From Nocardioides ungokensis (GTDB lineage Bacteria; Actinomycetota; Actinomycetes; Propionibacteriales; Nocardioidaceae): 64,000 nucleotides of DNA. The DNA is taken from contig NZ_CP059164.1 in NCBI RefSeq assembly GCF_013466985.1, positions 1,559,001 through 1,623,000 of the forward strand, given 5' to 3'. The notes under the pieces were generated by a model. That model worked only from the letters and a program-made list of their open reading frames with translations, was not told the origin of the DNA and ran no database searches. Below, piece after piece: positions 8,575-21,200 of the stretch; within the stretch, counting starts at the first letter, position 1; every line of letters starts with the position of its first letter. The position numbers were made by a program, and so were the translations under genes.

Positions 8575-9993
8575 CTACCTGGTCACCTCGAACAGCCCGT
8601 GCGCGCCGCGCTCGGCGTCGACCATGATGTGCGAGACGAACGGGTAGTGACCCGGCTCCGGGAACGTCATCTCGACGAAGCCGCCCTGCGCCGGCGCCAG
8701 CGCCATGGCCTGGCTGCCGCCACTGCCACCGTCGAGCAGGTAACTCCCCTCGGCGTAGACCCGGTCGAACTGCGTGCCGACCACGTGGAAGGCGGTCTCC
8801 CGGCTCGGGCCGGCGTCGAGGACCCACACCCGGACCCGCTCCCCGACCTTCGCCTTCAGGGGACTGTGGTCGTACTGGTCGGGGTAGCCGTTGAAGACCA
8901 CCGTGTCCGGCTCCTCGGCCGCCACCTTGTCGGGGTCCGCGCTGCCGCCCTGCGGGCCGAAGTACTGCTCGGACTGGACCAGGACGTAGCTGCGGTCCAC
9001 CTTCGGCAGGTCCGGCGGCTCGATGACCACGGCGCCGAACATGCCGCTGGCGATGTGGACCGACATCGGCATCGACGAGCAGTGGTACATCCAGATCCCG
9101 GCCCTGGTGGCGGTGAAGCGGTAGACGACCGAGCCGCCCGGCGGGATGGGCTTCATCACCTTGTCCGGGGCGAGCGACCCGGCATGGAAGTCGATCCCGT
9201 GGGACTCGCTCCCGTGGTTGACGACGGTGACCACGAAGGTGTCGCCGACCTGGCCGTGCAGGACGGGCCCGGGGGCGGTGCCGCCGAAGGTCCACACCTT
9301 CTGCCGGACCCCGGGGGCCACCTCCTTCTCCTGCTCGGTGATGGGCAGCGTCATCCGGTGCACCACGCCGTCCGCCGGCTCGTCGAGCCGGGGGAGCACC
9401 GCGTCGTACGGCGTGAATCCCGGCCCGGGATCGGCCATCAGGTCCATGTCGTCGGCTGCGTCGCCCCCGGTGGTCGTCGAGGCGTCGGCCGCCCGGTCCG
9501 GTGCCCCGTCCGGTGCCCCGTCCGATGCACTGTCCGACGCCTGGTCGGCGCCCGCGCCGGTCGCCACGATGTCCAGCGTCATGCCCATCTGCCGGTGGCC
9601 GGGCACCGAGCACCATCCGGCGATGTCGCGGTCGACGACCCCGACGTCCATCCGGGTCGACTCACCGGGTGCCAGTCGCCCGCTGTTCTCACCGGTCGCC
9701 AGCACCAGGTCGTGCACCATGTCGTCGTCGTCGTTGCGCAGGCTGATGACCAGCCGGTTGCCCGCCGGGACGTCGATCTCGGGCAACGAGTAGCGCATGT
9801 GGGTCATCGACACGCTGACGTACGTCGTGCGGCCGGTCGGCTGCACGCCCCCGCTCACCTGGCTCCAGGCGAGACCCGCAGCCGCGACCAGGACCAGGGC
9901 GGTGACCGCGACGAGGAGCGTCGCCCGCCGTCGCCCGAGCCGTCTGACCACCAGCGTCCCGAGACCGGTCAGCCGACCGCGCCGGGGGCTCAC
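8575..9993 (-). CDS. nirK: AniA-like copper nitrite reductase fused to an N-terminal cupredoxin domain
   Basis: 472 residues, GTG start at 9993, 4 nt after the upstream DivIVA-like gene. An N-terminal membrane anchor (about residues 25-48) is followed by a cupredoxin domain with apparent type 1 ligands (His in DDMVHDL; Cys, His and Met in WCSVPGHRQMGM), then a low-complexity Asp/Ala linker with a repeated DGAP unit near 9497-9522. The catalytic part has HGIDFH (type 1 His, catalytic Asp, type 2 His), YHCSSMPMSVHIASGM (type 2 His, type 1 Cys/His/Met with the short class II loop), FHVVG (the catalytic-His region) and VSHIM (last type 2 His). All copper ligands of a CuNIR are present, so nitrite to NO outside the membrane is the best call. 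Other multicopper activity is not excluded. Confidence 0.8.
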   Translation of the reverse strand: MSPRRGRLTGLGTLVVRRLGRRRATLLVAVTALVLVAAAGLAWSQVSGGVQPTGRTTYVSVSMTHMRYSLPEIDVPAGNRLVISLRNDDDDMVHDLVLATGENSGRLAPGESTRMDVGVVDRDIAGWCSVPGHRQMGMTLDIVATGAGADQASDSASDGAPDGAPDRAADASTTTGGDAADDMDLMADPGPGFTPYDAVLPRLDEPADGVVHRMTLPITEQEKEVAPGVRQKVWTFGGTAPGPVLHGQVGDTFVVTVVNHGSESHGIDFHAGSLAPDKVMKPIPPGGSVVYRFTATRAGIWMYHCSSMPMSVHIASGMFGAVVIEPPDLPKVDRSYVLVQSEQYFGPQGGSADPDKVAAEEPDTVVFNGYPDQYDHSPLKAKVGERVRVWVLDAGPSRETAFHVVGTQFDRVYAEGSYLLDGGSGGSQAMALAPAQGGFVEMTFPEPGHYPFVSHIMVDAERGAHGLFEVTR

Positions 9994-9997
9994 CAGA

Positions 9998-10719
9998 TCA
10001 GTCCCAGTTCCTCGAGTCTGACGAGGACGAGCCGTTGCTGTGCCGTCCCGCGGAGCCGGAGCGGTTCACCGCGGGGGAGTCCAGCCGCTCCACCTCGGTG
10101 GCGAAGGACTCCATGATCGTCTGCATCTGGGTCTGGGCCGCCTGCGCGAAGGAGCGGATCCGCTCGAGCTCGTCGGCCGCGGCGGAGCGGTCCGACGCGG
10201 ACTGGCCCAGCTCGGGCCCGGGCAGGGCGTCCAGGGCGGACGTGTCGAACGCCCCCGGCACGGTCCACCTGATCAGGGCCTCCGCGTCCCGGCGGGTCCT
10301 CTCGGCGGTCTGCATGGCCTCCTCGAGGATCTGGCGCTCCTGCGCGCGAGCCTGCCCCAGCCTCTGGCGGGCGTCGCGGCTGGCGTCCTCGGTCATCTCC
10401 TCGGCGATCAGCTGGGCCTGGCTGAACAGCTCCACCACCTGGTCGTTGACGCGGTCACCGGCCTCCTCGAACTCGGACATCTCCTTGCGCATCCTCTGGA
10501 CGTCGGCCTGGAGACGTTCGTTCTCGGTCCGGAGGCGCTCGTTCTCCGCGCGCATCGCGCGCCGTCGTCGTCGGCGACCTGCACCTGGTCGGCCAGCAGG
10601 TCGAGGTACTGGTAGACCTGCTCCTCGTCCAGACCTCGCAGACGTCGTCCGAAGGACTCGTTGCGGATGGATGCGGGGGAGCGGTAGTGGGGGATGCCTT
10701 CCGCGGCGTTGCTCGTCAC
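9998..10719 (-). CDS. DivIVA-domain coiled-coil protein (frameshifted)
   Basis: Starts at GTG 10719, overlapping the flavohemoglobin stop (GTGA), and ends 4 nt before nirK. The N-terminal piece contains a DivIVA-like membrane-binding head (SIRNESFGRRLRGLDEEQVYQYLDLLADQV). The frame breaks near 10560: adding one G to the GCGCGCGATG stretch joins it to a long heptad-rich coiled coil (RAENERLRTENERL and onward), about 240 residues in total. The tail is Ser/Asn-rich. DivIVA/Wag31 relatives sense curved membrane and scaffold polar growth or signalling. Why one sits between an NO dioxygenase and a nitrite reductase is unknown. It is probably a small localisation or scaffold protein, not the main cell-growth DivIVA, which normally lies by ftsZ. 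Confidence 0.75.
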
Positions 10720-11891
10720 TTGTTGTCTCCTGACCTGCTGAGGGCGGCCTCGGCGCTGTTCTCGCTACCGGCCGCGTAGTAGAAGTGCTCGTACTTGATG
10801 TCCTCGGGGGCCATCCCGGCAGCCGTCAGCTGCTCCAGGGTGTGCGCGACCATCTGCGGACCACCACAGACCATCGCCGTGCGCCCACCGAGGTGTTGCC
10901 TCGCCGCGTGCGTGCCGACCTTTCCGCGCGTTCCGGGGTACGACGTGTCGTCGGAGACGACCTCCGTGTAGTCGAACCAGGGCCGGCTCCTCGCGAGGTC
11001 GCGGAGCAGCGGGCGGTCGTAGAGGTGCCAGGGCATCCGGACGCCGTGGAGGAGGTGCACCCGCGGTGCTGCGCCGTAGCGCTGCCACTCACGGTCGATC
11101 TGCTCGAGGACTGCCCGGAGGGGGGCCAGACCCGTGCCGCCCGCGACCATGAGCAGGTCGGTGGGGTCCTGTGGCTTGCGGGTGAGGCGGTCGCCGACCG
11201 GCGCGCCGAGCTTCACCTCGTCGCCGACCTTCAGGGACCGGACCAGCGCCGAGCTGACCTGGCCGCCGTCGATCTTCTGCACGTGCAGGTCGATCGACCC
11301 GTCCTCGCGTGGGGCGTTGGCGGGGCTGAAGTAGCGCCAGAGCCGTGGGCGCTCCGGGATCTCCATCGAGAGCGACTGGCCGGGGACGTAGGCGAGCTCG
11401 CGCCGAGGCTGGACCCGCACCAGGGTGAGGTCCATCATCTTGCGCTCCACCGACACGACGTCGGCTTCCCACCAGTCCGGGGTGCTCTCGGTGGACGTGT
11501 CGGCCGCCTCGACCATGATCCTGGCGATCACCTGGTAGGCCTCGGCCCAGTCCGCGGCCAGCTCCTCGGTCCAGTCGTCGCCCAGGAAGTGCTTCAGGGT
11601 CGCGAACAGGGACGCGCCGACGGCGTTGTAGTGCTCGGTGATGACCGCGTACTTGCGGTGGTCACGCCCGAGGTGCGCGAGGAAGGTGGCGTCCTGCTCG
11701 ATCTGGTCCACGTGGCTGACGACCCGGCCGAGCGCGCTGACGAACTTGTCCCGTTGTCCCGACATGGAGAGTGGGAACATCGACCGCACCTCGGGGTGCG
11801 AGACGAAGACGTGCGAGTAGAAGTACAGCGGCACCGCGTGCCCGTGCTTCGTGACTCGGTCCCAGCTGCGTTGCAGTGCGATTGAATCCAT
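10716..11891 (-). CDS. hmp: flavohemoglobin / nitric oxide dioxygenase-like
   Basis: 391 residues from ATG 11891. Residues 1-140 are a globin with the proximal histidine in GRDHRKYAV and a distal Tyr/Phe region (LYFYSHVF); residues 150-260 form the FAD domain (RxYS-like RYFSPAN) and residues 260-375 the NAD domain (VAGGTGLAPLRAV, VCGGPQMV). Classical Hmp turns NO and O2 into nitrate using NAD(P)H; some actinobacterial members of this branch differ in haem pocket and may act on other substrates. It is the first gene of a three-gene operon ending in a nitrite reductase, which supports an NO role. The stop codon overlaps the next start. Confidence 0.85.
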   Translation of the reverse strand: MDSIALQRSWDRVTKHGHAVPLYFYSHVFVSHPEVRSMFPLSMSGQRDKFVSALGRVVSHVDQIEQDATFLAHLGRDHRKYAVITEHYNAVGASLFATLKHFLGDDWTEELAADWAEAYQVIARIMVEAADTSTESTPDWWEADVVSVERKMMDLTLVRVQPRRELAYVPGQSLSMEIPERPRLWRYFSPANAPREDGSIDLHVQKIDGGQVSSALVRSLKVGDEVKLGAPVGDRLTRKPQDPTDLLMVAGGTGLAPLRAVLEQIDREWQRYGAAPRVHLLHGVRMPWHLYDRPLLRDLARSRPWFDYTEVVSDDTSYPGTRGKVGTHAARQHLGGRTAMVCGGPQMVAHTLEQLTAAGMAPEDIKYEHFYYAAGSENSAEAALSRSGDNK

Positions 11892-12193
11892 GGGTGCTAT
11901 CCGTCCCCGCCGAACACCCCCTCGGACGAGCCGGGTGGACCGGTATCGGATCGTGCATGCTCCCAGGCGCCGGCTTCAGCCGACAGGCGTTGCGTTGACA
12001 AAGAGCCCTCCAACTCATCTGCCCCCGTTTACTCCCGCGGCCTTCTTACCCTTCGGACATGCCCCCAAACCTCTCGGTCGAAACTTTTTTTCGGACCGGG
12101 TGGCGCTGCGGGGACGTGACCCGGTCCGCCGCGGGTCATTGCCTGGGCCCGCCGCCCCGCCACCCGAGCGGTCCTGAGGACGCCGGTGGCGGG
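11892..12193. promoter_or_regulatory. 302-bp gap: hmp promoter side and a hairpin after the MaoC gene
   Basis: The part near 11892 must hold the minus-strand promoter of the hmp operon, but no clear hexamers were found. A 7-bp inverted repeat TGACCCG/CGGGTCA (12117-12123 and 12132-12138, 8-nt loop) lies about 56 bp beyond the maoC stop and may act as a terminator. A run of seven T (12085-12091) is unusual for this genome. No gene is seen. Confidence 0.4.
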
Positions 12194-12616
12194 TCAGCCG
12201 ACGTGCATGGTCCAGCAGACGGCGGTCCCCTCGATCGCGACCACGCCGTCGCCGCGGACCACGCGGGTGCTCAGCGTGGTGATCGGCTTGTCCTCGCGGA
12301 CCGCGGTCACCTCCACCTCGCCGGTGATGGTGTCGCCCGGACGCGTGGGAGCACGGAAGTGCCAGTGGGTCTCCAGGAAGACGGTGCCGGGACCGGGCAG
12401 CTTCTCCGCGACCACGGCGTTCAGGATCGCGCTCGTCACGCCGCCCTGGACGACGATGCCGCCGAACGCGGTCCGGGCGGCAGCCTCGGCGTCGTAGTGG
12501 ACCGGGTTGCGGTCACCGCTGATCTCGGTGAAGCGGACGATGTCCTCGGCCTCGACGGTGCGGCTCATGGTGGCGGTGTCACCCACGCGGGGTGCGCCGT
12601 TGGGCCAGCCGGACAT
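12194..12616 (-). CDS. MaoC-family (R)-hydratase / hot-dog dehydratase
   Basis: 140 residues from ATG 12616 with GAGGAG a few bases upstream. The signature FTEISGDRNPVHYD carries the hydratase Asp and His of the MaoC/PhaJ active site, followed by the hot-dog helix region FGGIVVQGG. It would hydrate short- to medium-chain trans-2-enoyl-CoA to (R)-3-hydroxyacyl-CoA; single-domain members also act on other acyl-CoA substrates. It stands alone, divergent from furA, so pathway context is lacking. Confidence 0.85.
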   Translation of the reverse strand: MSGWPNGAPRVGDTATMSRTVEAEDIVRFTEISGDRNPVHYDAEAAARTAFGGIVVQGGVTSAILNAVVAEKLPGPGTVFLETHWHFRAPTRPGDTITGEVEVTAVREDKPITTLSTRVVRGDGVVAIEGTAVCWTMHVG

Positions 12617-12673
12617 GGGTGCTCCTCGGTCGAGGGTGGTCAGCGCCCGAGAACGCCCGTGGGCCGACTGTAG

Positions 12674-15387
<2,714 letters not shown>

Positions 15388-15396
15388 TCTCGACAT

Positions 15397-15425
15397 CGGG
15401 GCCGGCCCCGCGTGGGCCGGCCCCG
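15397..15425 (+). terminator. strong 12-bp stem-loop after katG
   Basis: A perfect 12-bp GC stem (15397-15408 with 15414-15425) closes a 5-nt loop, starting 10 nt after the katG stop. There is no T-tract, common for actinobacterial terminators. Confidence 0.65.
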
Positions 15426-15532
15426 ACGAGGCCGGGGTCGATCACCCGGCGGGGATGATGCCGCCGGCCCCTGTGTCTGCCTAGCGTTCCTGACGTGGCC
15501 CGATGGGGGAGTTCCGACCGAAGGAGACGCTG

Positions 15533-16012
15533 GTGACGACGAAGGGTGACTTCACCGACGAGGAGTGGGCGCGCGTCACGCGGGCGCCGATGGTGGCCGG
15601 ACTGGCCATCTCGCTGGCAGATCCGGGTGGCCCGATCGAGGCCGCCAAGGAGACGATGGCGACGATGAAGAGCGCCACCAACCCTCCCAGCCGCGAGCAG
15701 CTGCTGACCGAGGTCGCGCTGGACGTCCAGGCCATGACTCAGCAGCGGCACAACCCGCTCAAGGGGTACAAGCCCACGAAGGACCGGGAGCCCGGCGAAC
15801 AGATCCTCGACGAGCTGCACTCCGTGCAGGCTCTCGTCGCCGAGAAGGCGACGCCGGACGAGGCTGCGGCGTTCGGGCAGTGGCTCATGGCATCGGCCCA
15901 GGCCGCCGCTGAGGCCGCCAAGGACGGCGGGTTCATGGGATTCCACGCCCAGCGGATCAGCGACCGGGAGCAGGCCATGCTGGACCGGGTGCGCACCGCC
16001 GTGGCCGGGTGA
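15533..16012 (+). CDS. uncharacterised soluble helical protein
   Basis: 159 residues from GTG 15533, chosen for AAGGAG 7 nt upstream; an in-frame ATG at 15503 would add 10 residues. The composition is charged and Ala-rich, mostly helical by eye, with no signal peptide or membrane segment. It contains KGYKPTKDREPGEQILDEL and an Ala-rich helix near residue 125. I do not recognise a named family with certainty. It lies between katG and a wax ester synthase, separated from katG by a strong hairpin, so it is probably expressed alone. Confidence 0.7.
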   Translation: MTTKGDFTDEEWARVTRAPMVAGLAISLADPGGPIEAAKETMATMKSATNPPSREQLLTEVALDVQAMTQQRHNPLKGYKPTKDREPGEQILDELHSVQALVAEKATPDEAAAFGQWLMASAQAAAEAAKDGGFMGFHAQRISDREQAMLDRVRTAVAG

Positions 16013-16127
16013 CTTCCACGTTGCCTCGCCGGCCGGCCCACAGCTCGTGACGTTCGCCCCTGCCGGGGGCGTCGCGCCGCACGAACCATGGGTCCGTAGC
16101 GGCCACCGGCACGAGCGAGGCGGATCC

Positions 16128-17635
16128 ATGGGCGAACGGCAGCGGTTGGCGTGCAGGACGCCCTGTGGCTGGAGATGGACAAGCCGGGCAACCTGATGGT
16201 GGTCGACAGCCTGTTCTGGACCGCGACCCCGGTCGACTGGGACCGCTTCCGTGACCTGGTGAAGGAGCGGCTGTGGGACCGGTTCCCGGTGTTCCGCAGC
16301 GTGGTGGTCCGCGGCGAGGACGACGGGTGGTACTGGGAGGAGCAGGACGACGCCGACCTCGAGGCCCGCTACGAGCGGGCGGTGCTGCCCGAGCCCGGCG
16401 GGGACGCCGAGCTGCAGGACCTGATCTCGGCGCAGCGCGTCGTACCCCTCGACCGGGGGGAGCCGCTGTGGCGCGCGGTCCTCGTCGACGGCTTCCACGG
16501 CGGTGGCGCCGTGCTGTTCCGGACGCACCATGCGATCGCCGACGGCATCCGCATGGTCCAGGTGACGCTGAGCGTCTTCGACGCCAGTCCGGACGGCACC
16601 GCCGTCCCCGTCCACCCCGCGCGCCGGCGCGAGACGCCCCGGGTCCCGGCACCGGCGCCCGACCCGACCGACGGCCCGCTGTCGCTGGTCAGCCAGGTGC
16701 GCTCGGGCGCCACGAGCGTGGCCAGCACCTCGCTCCAGCTCGCCCACAGCGCCGTGACCAACCCGGTGGGCGCCGCCCACACCGCCCTGACGCTGTCGGG
16801 GTCCCTGTCCGGGTCGCTGGTGGGCGCGGTGAGGTCGGGAGCCCGCTCGGCCCGGGACCTCGGCTCGCGCGGGGTCCCGCCCTTCGTCACCGGCGTGCCG
16901 GGCGACGTGGACACCGCGCGCAAGCTCGTCCTCGGCACCCGCAACGACAACACCCGCTGGACCGGCACCGTCGGGCCACGGAAGGCGGTCGCCTGGTCGC
17001 CGCCACTGCCCCTCGACCACGTGAAGGCCGTGGCCCACGACCACGACGCCACGGTGAACGACGTCCTCGTCACCTGTGTCGCCGAGTCGTTGCGCGCGTA
17101 CCTCCAGCAGCACCGGGCCGTCTGCCGCAGCGTGACCTGGGACGTCCCGGTCAACCTCAAGCCGTTCGATCCAGACCTGCCCGTGGAGCTCGGCAACAGC
17201 TTCGCGCTCGTGCAGCTCGAGCTCCCGACGGACATCGACGACCCCGTGCGCACGCTCGAGGTCGTGCGCCGCCGGATGGGGCGGATCAAGGGCGGCCACG
17301 AGGCCGTCGTGGACTTCGGCGTCCAGGCGGCCATCTCCCGGATGAGCACCCGGCTGTACCGGTTCACCATCGACCTGCTCGCGAACCGCGCCATCGGGGT
17401 CCTGACCAACGTGCCCGGCCCCCAGATGCCGCTCTACGTCGCCGGGCAGAAGGTCGAGGGGATGATGGGCTGGGCGCCGCTCACCGCCGACCAGGTCATG
17501 AGCTTCACGATCTACAGCTACGACGGCAAGGTGTTCGTCGGGATCGCCGCGGATGCCGGCCTCGTCCCGGAGCACGGGCAGATCGTCGACGGCTTCGCCG
17601 ACGCGTTCCGGCGGCTCTCGCAGCACGCCGGGTGA
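16128..17635 (+). CDS. wax ester synthase / diacylglycerol acyltransferase (WS/DGAT)
   Basis: The conserved start MGERQRL at ATG 16128 is in a different frame from the body, which is open from 16151; one missing base near 16149 joins them to give the usual N-terminus with DALWLEMD. The full length of about 502 residues matches the family. The catalytic motif HHAIADG (HHxxxDG) lies near residue 134, and the C-terminal half has NVPGPQMPLY, a conserved WS/DGAT element. The enzyme esterifies acyl-CoA to diacylglycerol or fatty alcohols at the membrane to make storage lipid, typical of lipid-storing actinobacteria. No neighbouring lipid genes are seen. Confidence 0.88.
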
Positions 17636-17642
17636 GGGGCGG

Positions 17643-18271
17643 TCAGGCGTCCCCGCGGGGTTGTGGACGCGGTAGCGGACGTGCGTGGTCAGGGGCGAGT
17701 GCTCCGCCTCGAGCGGCTCCAAGCGCGCCGAGACGGTGCCGTCGAAGATCCGCTCGCCCGAGCCGAGCAGCACCGGGCTGATGTCGAGGGTGAGCTCGTC
17801 GAGCTCGCCGCTGCCGAGCGCCTGGCGGACAGCAGAGGCGCCGCCGGCGATGTCGACGTCTCCGTCGCCCGCCTCGCGTGCCCTCGCCAACGCCTCGTCG
17901 AAGCCCCCGGTGACGAAGTGGAAGGTCGTGCCGCCCGCCATCTCGATCGGTTCGTGCTCGTAGTGGGTCAGCACGAAGACGGGCGCGTGGTAGGGCGGTT
18001 CCTCGCCCCACCAGCCGCGCCAGTCGCCGTCGTACGACGACCACGGTCCGCGGACTGGGCCGAACATGTTGCGCCCCATGACGTAGGCGCCACGCGGTCG
18101 CAGCAACGCGGCCGTCCAGCGGGCGTCGACCTCGTGACCGGGCAGGTCCGCGTCGAAGTGCCACTGGTGCAGGGACAGGCCGTCGCGCCCGAGCGGGTCG
18201 TCCATCGTCTGGTCGGGCCCGGCGACGAAGCCGTCGAGGGAGATCGACATGTGTGCGGTCGTGAAGGTCAT
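17643..18271 (-). CDS. dihydrofolate-reductase-fold (RibD C-terminal-like) reductase
   Basis: Starts at ATG 18271, overlapping the oxoprolinase stop by ATGA. About 209 residues: [15 protein letters not shown] at the N-terminus, [10 protein letters not shown], and the NADPH-binding stretch [13 protein letters not shown], as in the actinobacterial DHFR-family proteins of unknown substrate. As printed the frame runs on without a stop far into the convergent WS/DGAT gene. Adding one C to the CCCC at about 17665 gives the ending VHNPRGDA and a stop at 17643, so I place the end there. It is the last gene of a three-gene operon. Confidence 0.8.
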
Positions 18272-21200
18272 GTCAGGTCCGACTCTCTCCGTGGGGGACT
18301 TTCATCGGGTCGCCGAGCCGCGGCCCGTCCGTAGCCGCCTCCGCCCGGCGTCTCGATGACGAACGCGTCGCCGGCATCGACCTGCACGGAGTCACGACCA
18401 CCGACCGGACGGGTCGTGCCGTCGCGGTGCTCGATCCACTGCCGGCCCAGCGCGCCGGGTGCGCCTCCGGCCAGGCCGTACGGCGCGACCCGGCGGTGGC
18501 TGCTCAGCAGGGTGACGGTCATCGGCTCGAGGAACCGCAACCGGCGACGTCCACCGCAGCCGCCGGTGTGCCGGCCCGCACCGCCGCTGCCGAGCCGGAT
18601 CTCGTAGCTCTCGACCCGCACCGGGAAGCGCCACTCGAGCACCTCGGGGTCGGTCAGGCGCGAGTTGGTCATGTGGGTCTGCACGACGTCGGTGCCGTCG
18701 AAGCCGGGCCCGGCCCCGGAGCCGCTGGCCACGGTTTCGTAGTACTGGTAGCGGTCGTTGCCGAACGTCAGGTTGTTCATCGTGCCCGAGCCCTCCGCCT
18801 GCGCCCCGAGCGCGGCGTACAGCGCGCCGGTGACCGCCTGCGAGGTCTCGACGTTGCCGGCCACCACCGCGGCCGGGTAGCGGGGCGCGAGCAGGCAGCC
18901 CTCGGGGATGGTGACCTCGATCGGCTCGAGGCAGCCGGCGTTGAGCGGGATCTCGTCGTCGATCAGGGTGCGGAAGACGTAGAGGATCGCCGCCATGGTT
19001 ACCGACGACGGCGCGTTGGAGTTGTCTGGCTGCTGGTCGGAGGTGCCCGTGAAGTCGACGTGCGCCGACCGCGCGACGCGGTCGACGGTGATCGCGACCT
19101 CGATGACCGCCCCGGAGTCGAGCTCGTAGCGGTAGCTGCCGTCGTCCAGCACCGAGATGACGCGTCGCACCGCCTCGGCGGCGTTCTCGCGCACGTGGGC
19201 CATGTAGGCCAGCACCACGTCGAGACCGAAGTGCTCGACGAGGGAGTGGAGCTCGGCGACGCCCTTCTCGTTGGCCGCGAGCTGGGCCCGCAGGTCGGCC
19301 ACGTTGTCGTGGGGGCTGCGGGCCGGGAACTCGGTGCCGGTGAGCATCGCCATCATCTCGGCGTCGCGCATCCGACCGTCGCGGGTGAGCAGGGCGTTGT
19401 CGATCAGGACACCCTCCTCCTCGACGCGTCGGCTGAAGGACGGCATCGACCCTGGTGTCACCCCGCCCACGTCGGCGTGGTGGCCGCGGGAGGCGACGAA
19501 GAACAGGACCCGGTCGCGGTCGTCGAAGACGGGGGTCACCACGGTGATGTCCGGCAGGTGGGTCCCACCGCGGTAGGGGTTGTTGAGCACGTAGGCGTCG
19601 CCGGGCCGCATCTCGCCCGCGTTGGCCTCGATCACCGCCTTGATGGACTCGCCCATCGACCCCAGGTGGACCGGCATGTGCGGGGCGTTGGCGATCAGGC
19701 GCCCCTCGGTGTCGAAGAGGGCGCAGGAGAAGTCGAGCCGCTCCTTGATGTTGACCGAGCTGGCCGTCGCGAGCAGCCGCTCGCCCATCTGCTCCGCCAC
19801 CGACATGAAGAGGTTGTTGAACAGCTCGAGCAGGACGGGATCGACCTCTGTCGCGGCGCCCGGGCTCCGGGGGCGGGCCACGGTCCTGCGCACCAGCAGG
19901 TGGTCGCGCTCGGTGACCCCGGCCTGCCAGCCCGGATCCACCACCGTGGTGGCGTTGGCCTCCGCGATGATCGCGGGTCCTTCGACGACGTCTCCGGCGC
20001 ACAGCTCCTCGCGGCGGAAGAGGTCCACCTCCGTCCAGGCCCCGGTGTACATCCGGACCCGCGAGACCGGTGTCGGCGGCCCCTGCCGAGGCGCGCCCGC
20101 GACCTCCTCGGGCTGCGAGTGGGTGCGGGCGGTCAGCTCCACCGAGACCGCCTCCACCACGACCTCCCGCTCCGGCATCAGGAATGAGAACCGCCGCTGG
20201 TAGAGCCGCTCGAACTCCGCCAGCATCGTGTCGAGGTCGCCGCAGTCGACCTGGACCGTGGTGTCGGTGCCGGCGTACTTGAGGTGGGCCCGGCGCGTCA
20301 CCCCCACCCGCTCCTCGGCGAGACCCTGGTCGGACAGCTCGCGCATCCCGTCGTCGACGAGTGGTGCCAGCGCCGCGTCGAGCCCGCTGGTCCCCAGCAC
20401 CGACAGGGCGGCCTCCACGGCCGACTCGCGCGTGGCCGTGACGTCGGCGAGGCCCATGCCGTACGCCGACAGCACGCCCGCGAAGGGGTGGATCAGGATC
20501 TGGGTGATGCCGAGCGCGTCGGCCACGGCGCACGCGTGCTGACCGCCGGCGCCGCCGAACGTGGCCAGGGTGTAGCGGGTGACGTCGTGACCACGCTGCA
20601 CGGAGATCTTCTTGATCGCCTCGGCCATGTTGTTCACCGCGATGCGCAGGAAGCCGGCAGCCACCTCCTCGGGAGTGCGGCCGTCGCCGATGGTGCCGGC
20701 GAGCTCCTCGAAGGAGCGCCGCACGGCCTCGGTGTCGAGCGGCTCGTCGCCGGTGTCGCCGAAGACCGCGGGGAAGTGCGCCGGCTGGATGCGACCCAGC
20801 ATCACGTTGGCATCGGTCACGGTCAGGGGGCCGCCGCGGCCGTAGGCGGTCGGCCCGGGATCGGCGCCCGCCGACGCGGGGCCGACCCGGTAGCGCTGGC
20901 CGTCGAACTGGAGGATCGACCCGCCACCGGCGGCGACCGTGTGGATGCTCATCATCGGCGCCCGCACCCGCACACCGGCGAGCTGGGTGTCGTACTGCCG
21001 CTCGAGCTCGCCGGCGTAGTGGGAGACGTCGGTGGAGGTCCCGCCCATGTCGAACCCGATGACCCGGGTGAGCCCCGCCGCCTCGGAGGTCCGGGCCATC
21101 CCGACGATGCCTCCGGCGGGCCCGGAGAGGATCGCGTCCTTGCCCCGGAAGTGGTGGGCCTCGGTGAGGCCGCCCGAGGACCGCATGAACTGGCACCGCA

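Noticed and set aside
9497..9522. 12-bp tandem repeat in nirK
   Set aside because: It encodes the flexible DGAP linker between two folded domains; no sign of a separate element.
11995..12000. TTGACA as a plus-strand -35 box
   Set aside because: No -10 partner at the right distance and no plus-strand gene begins nearby.
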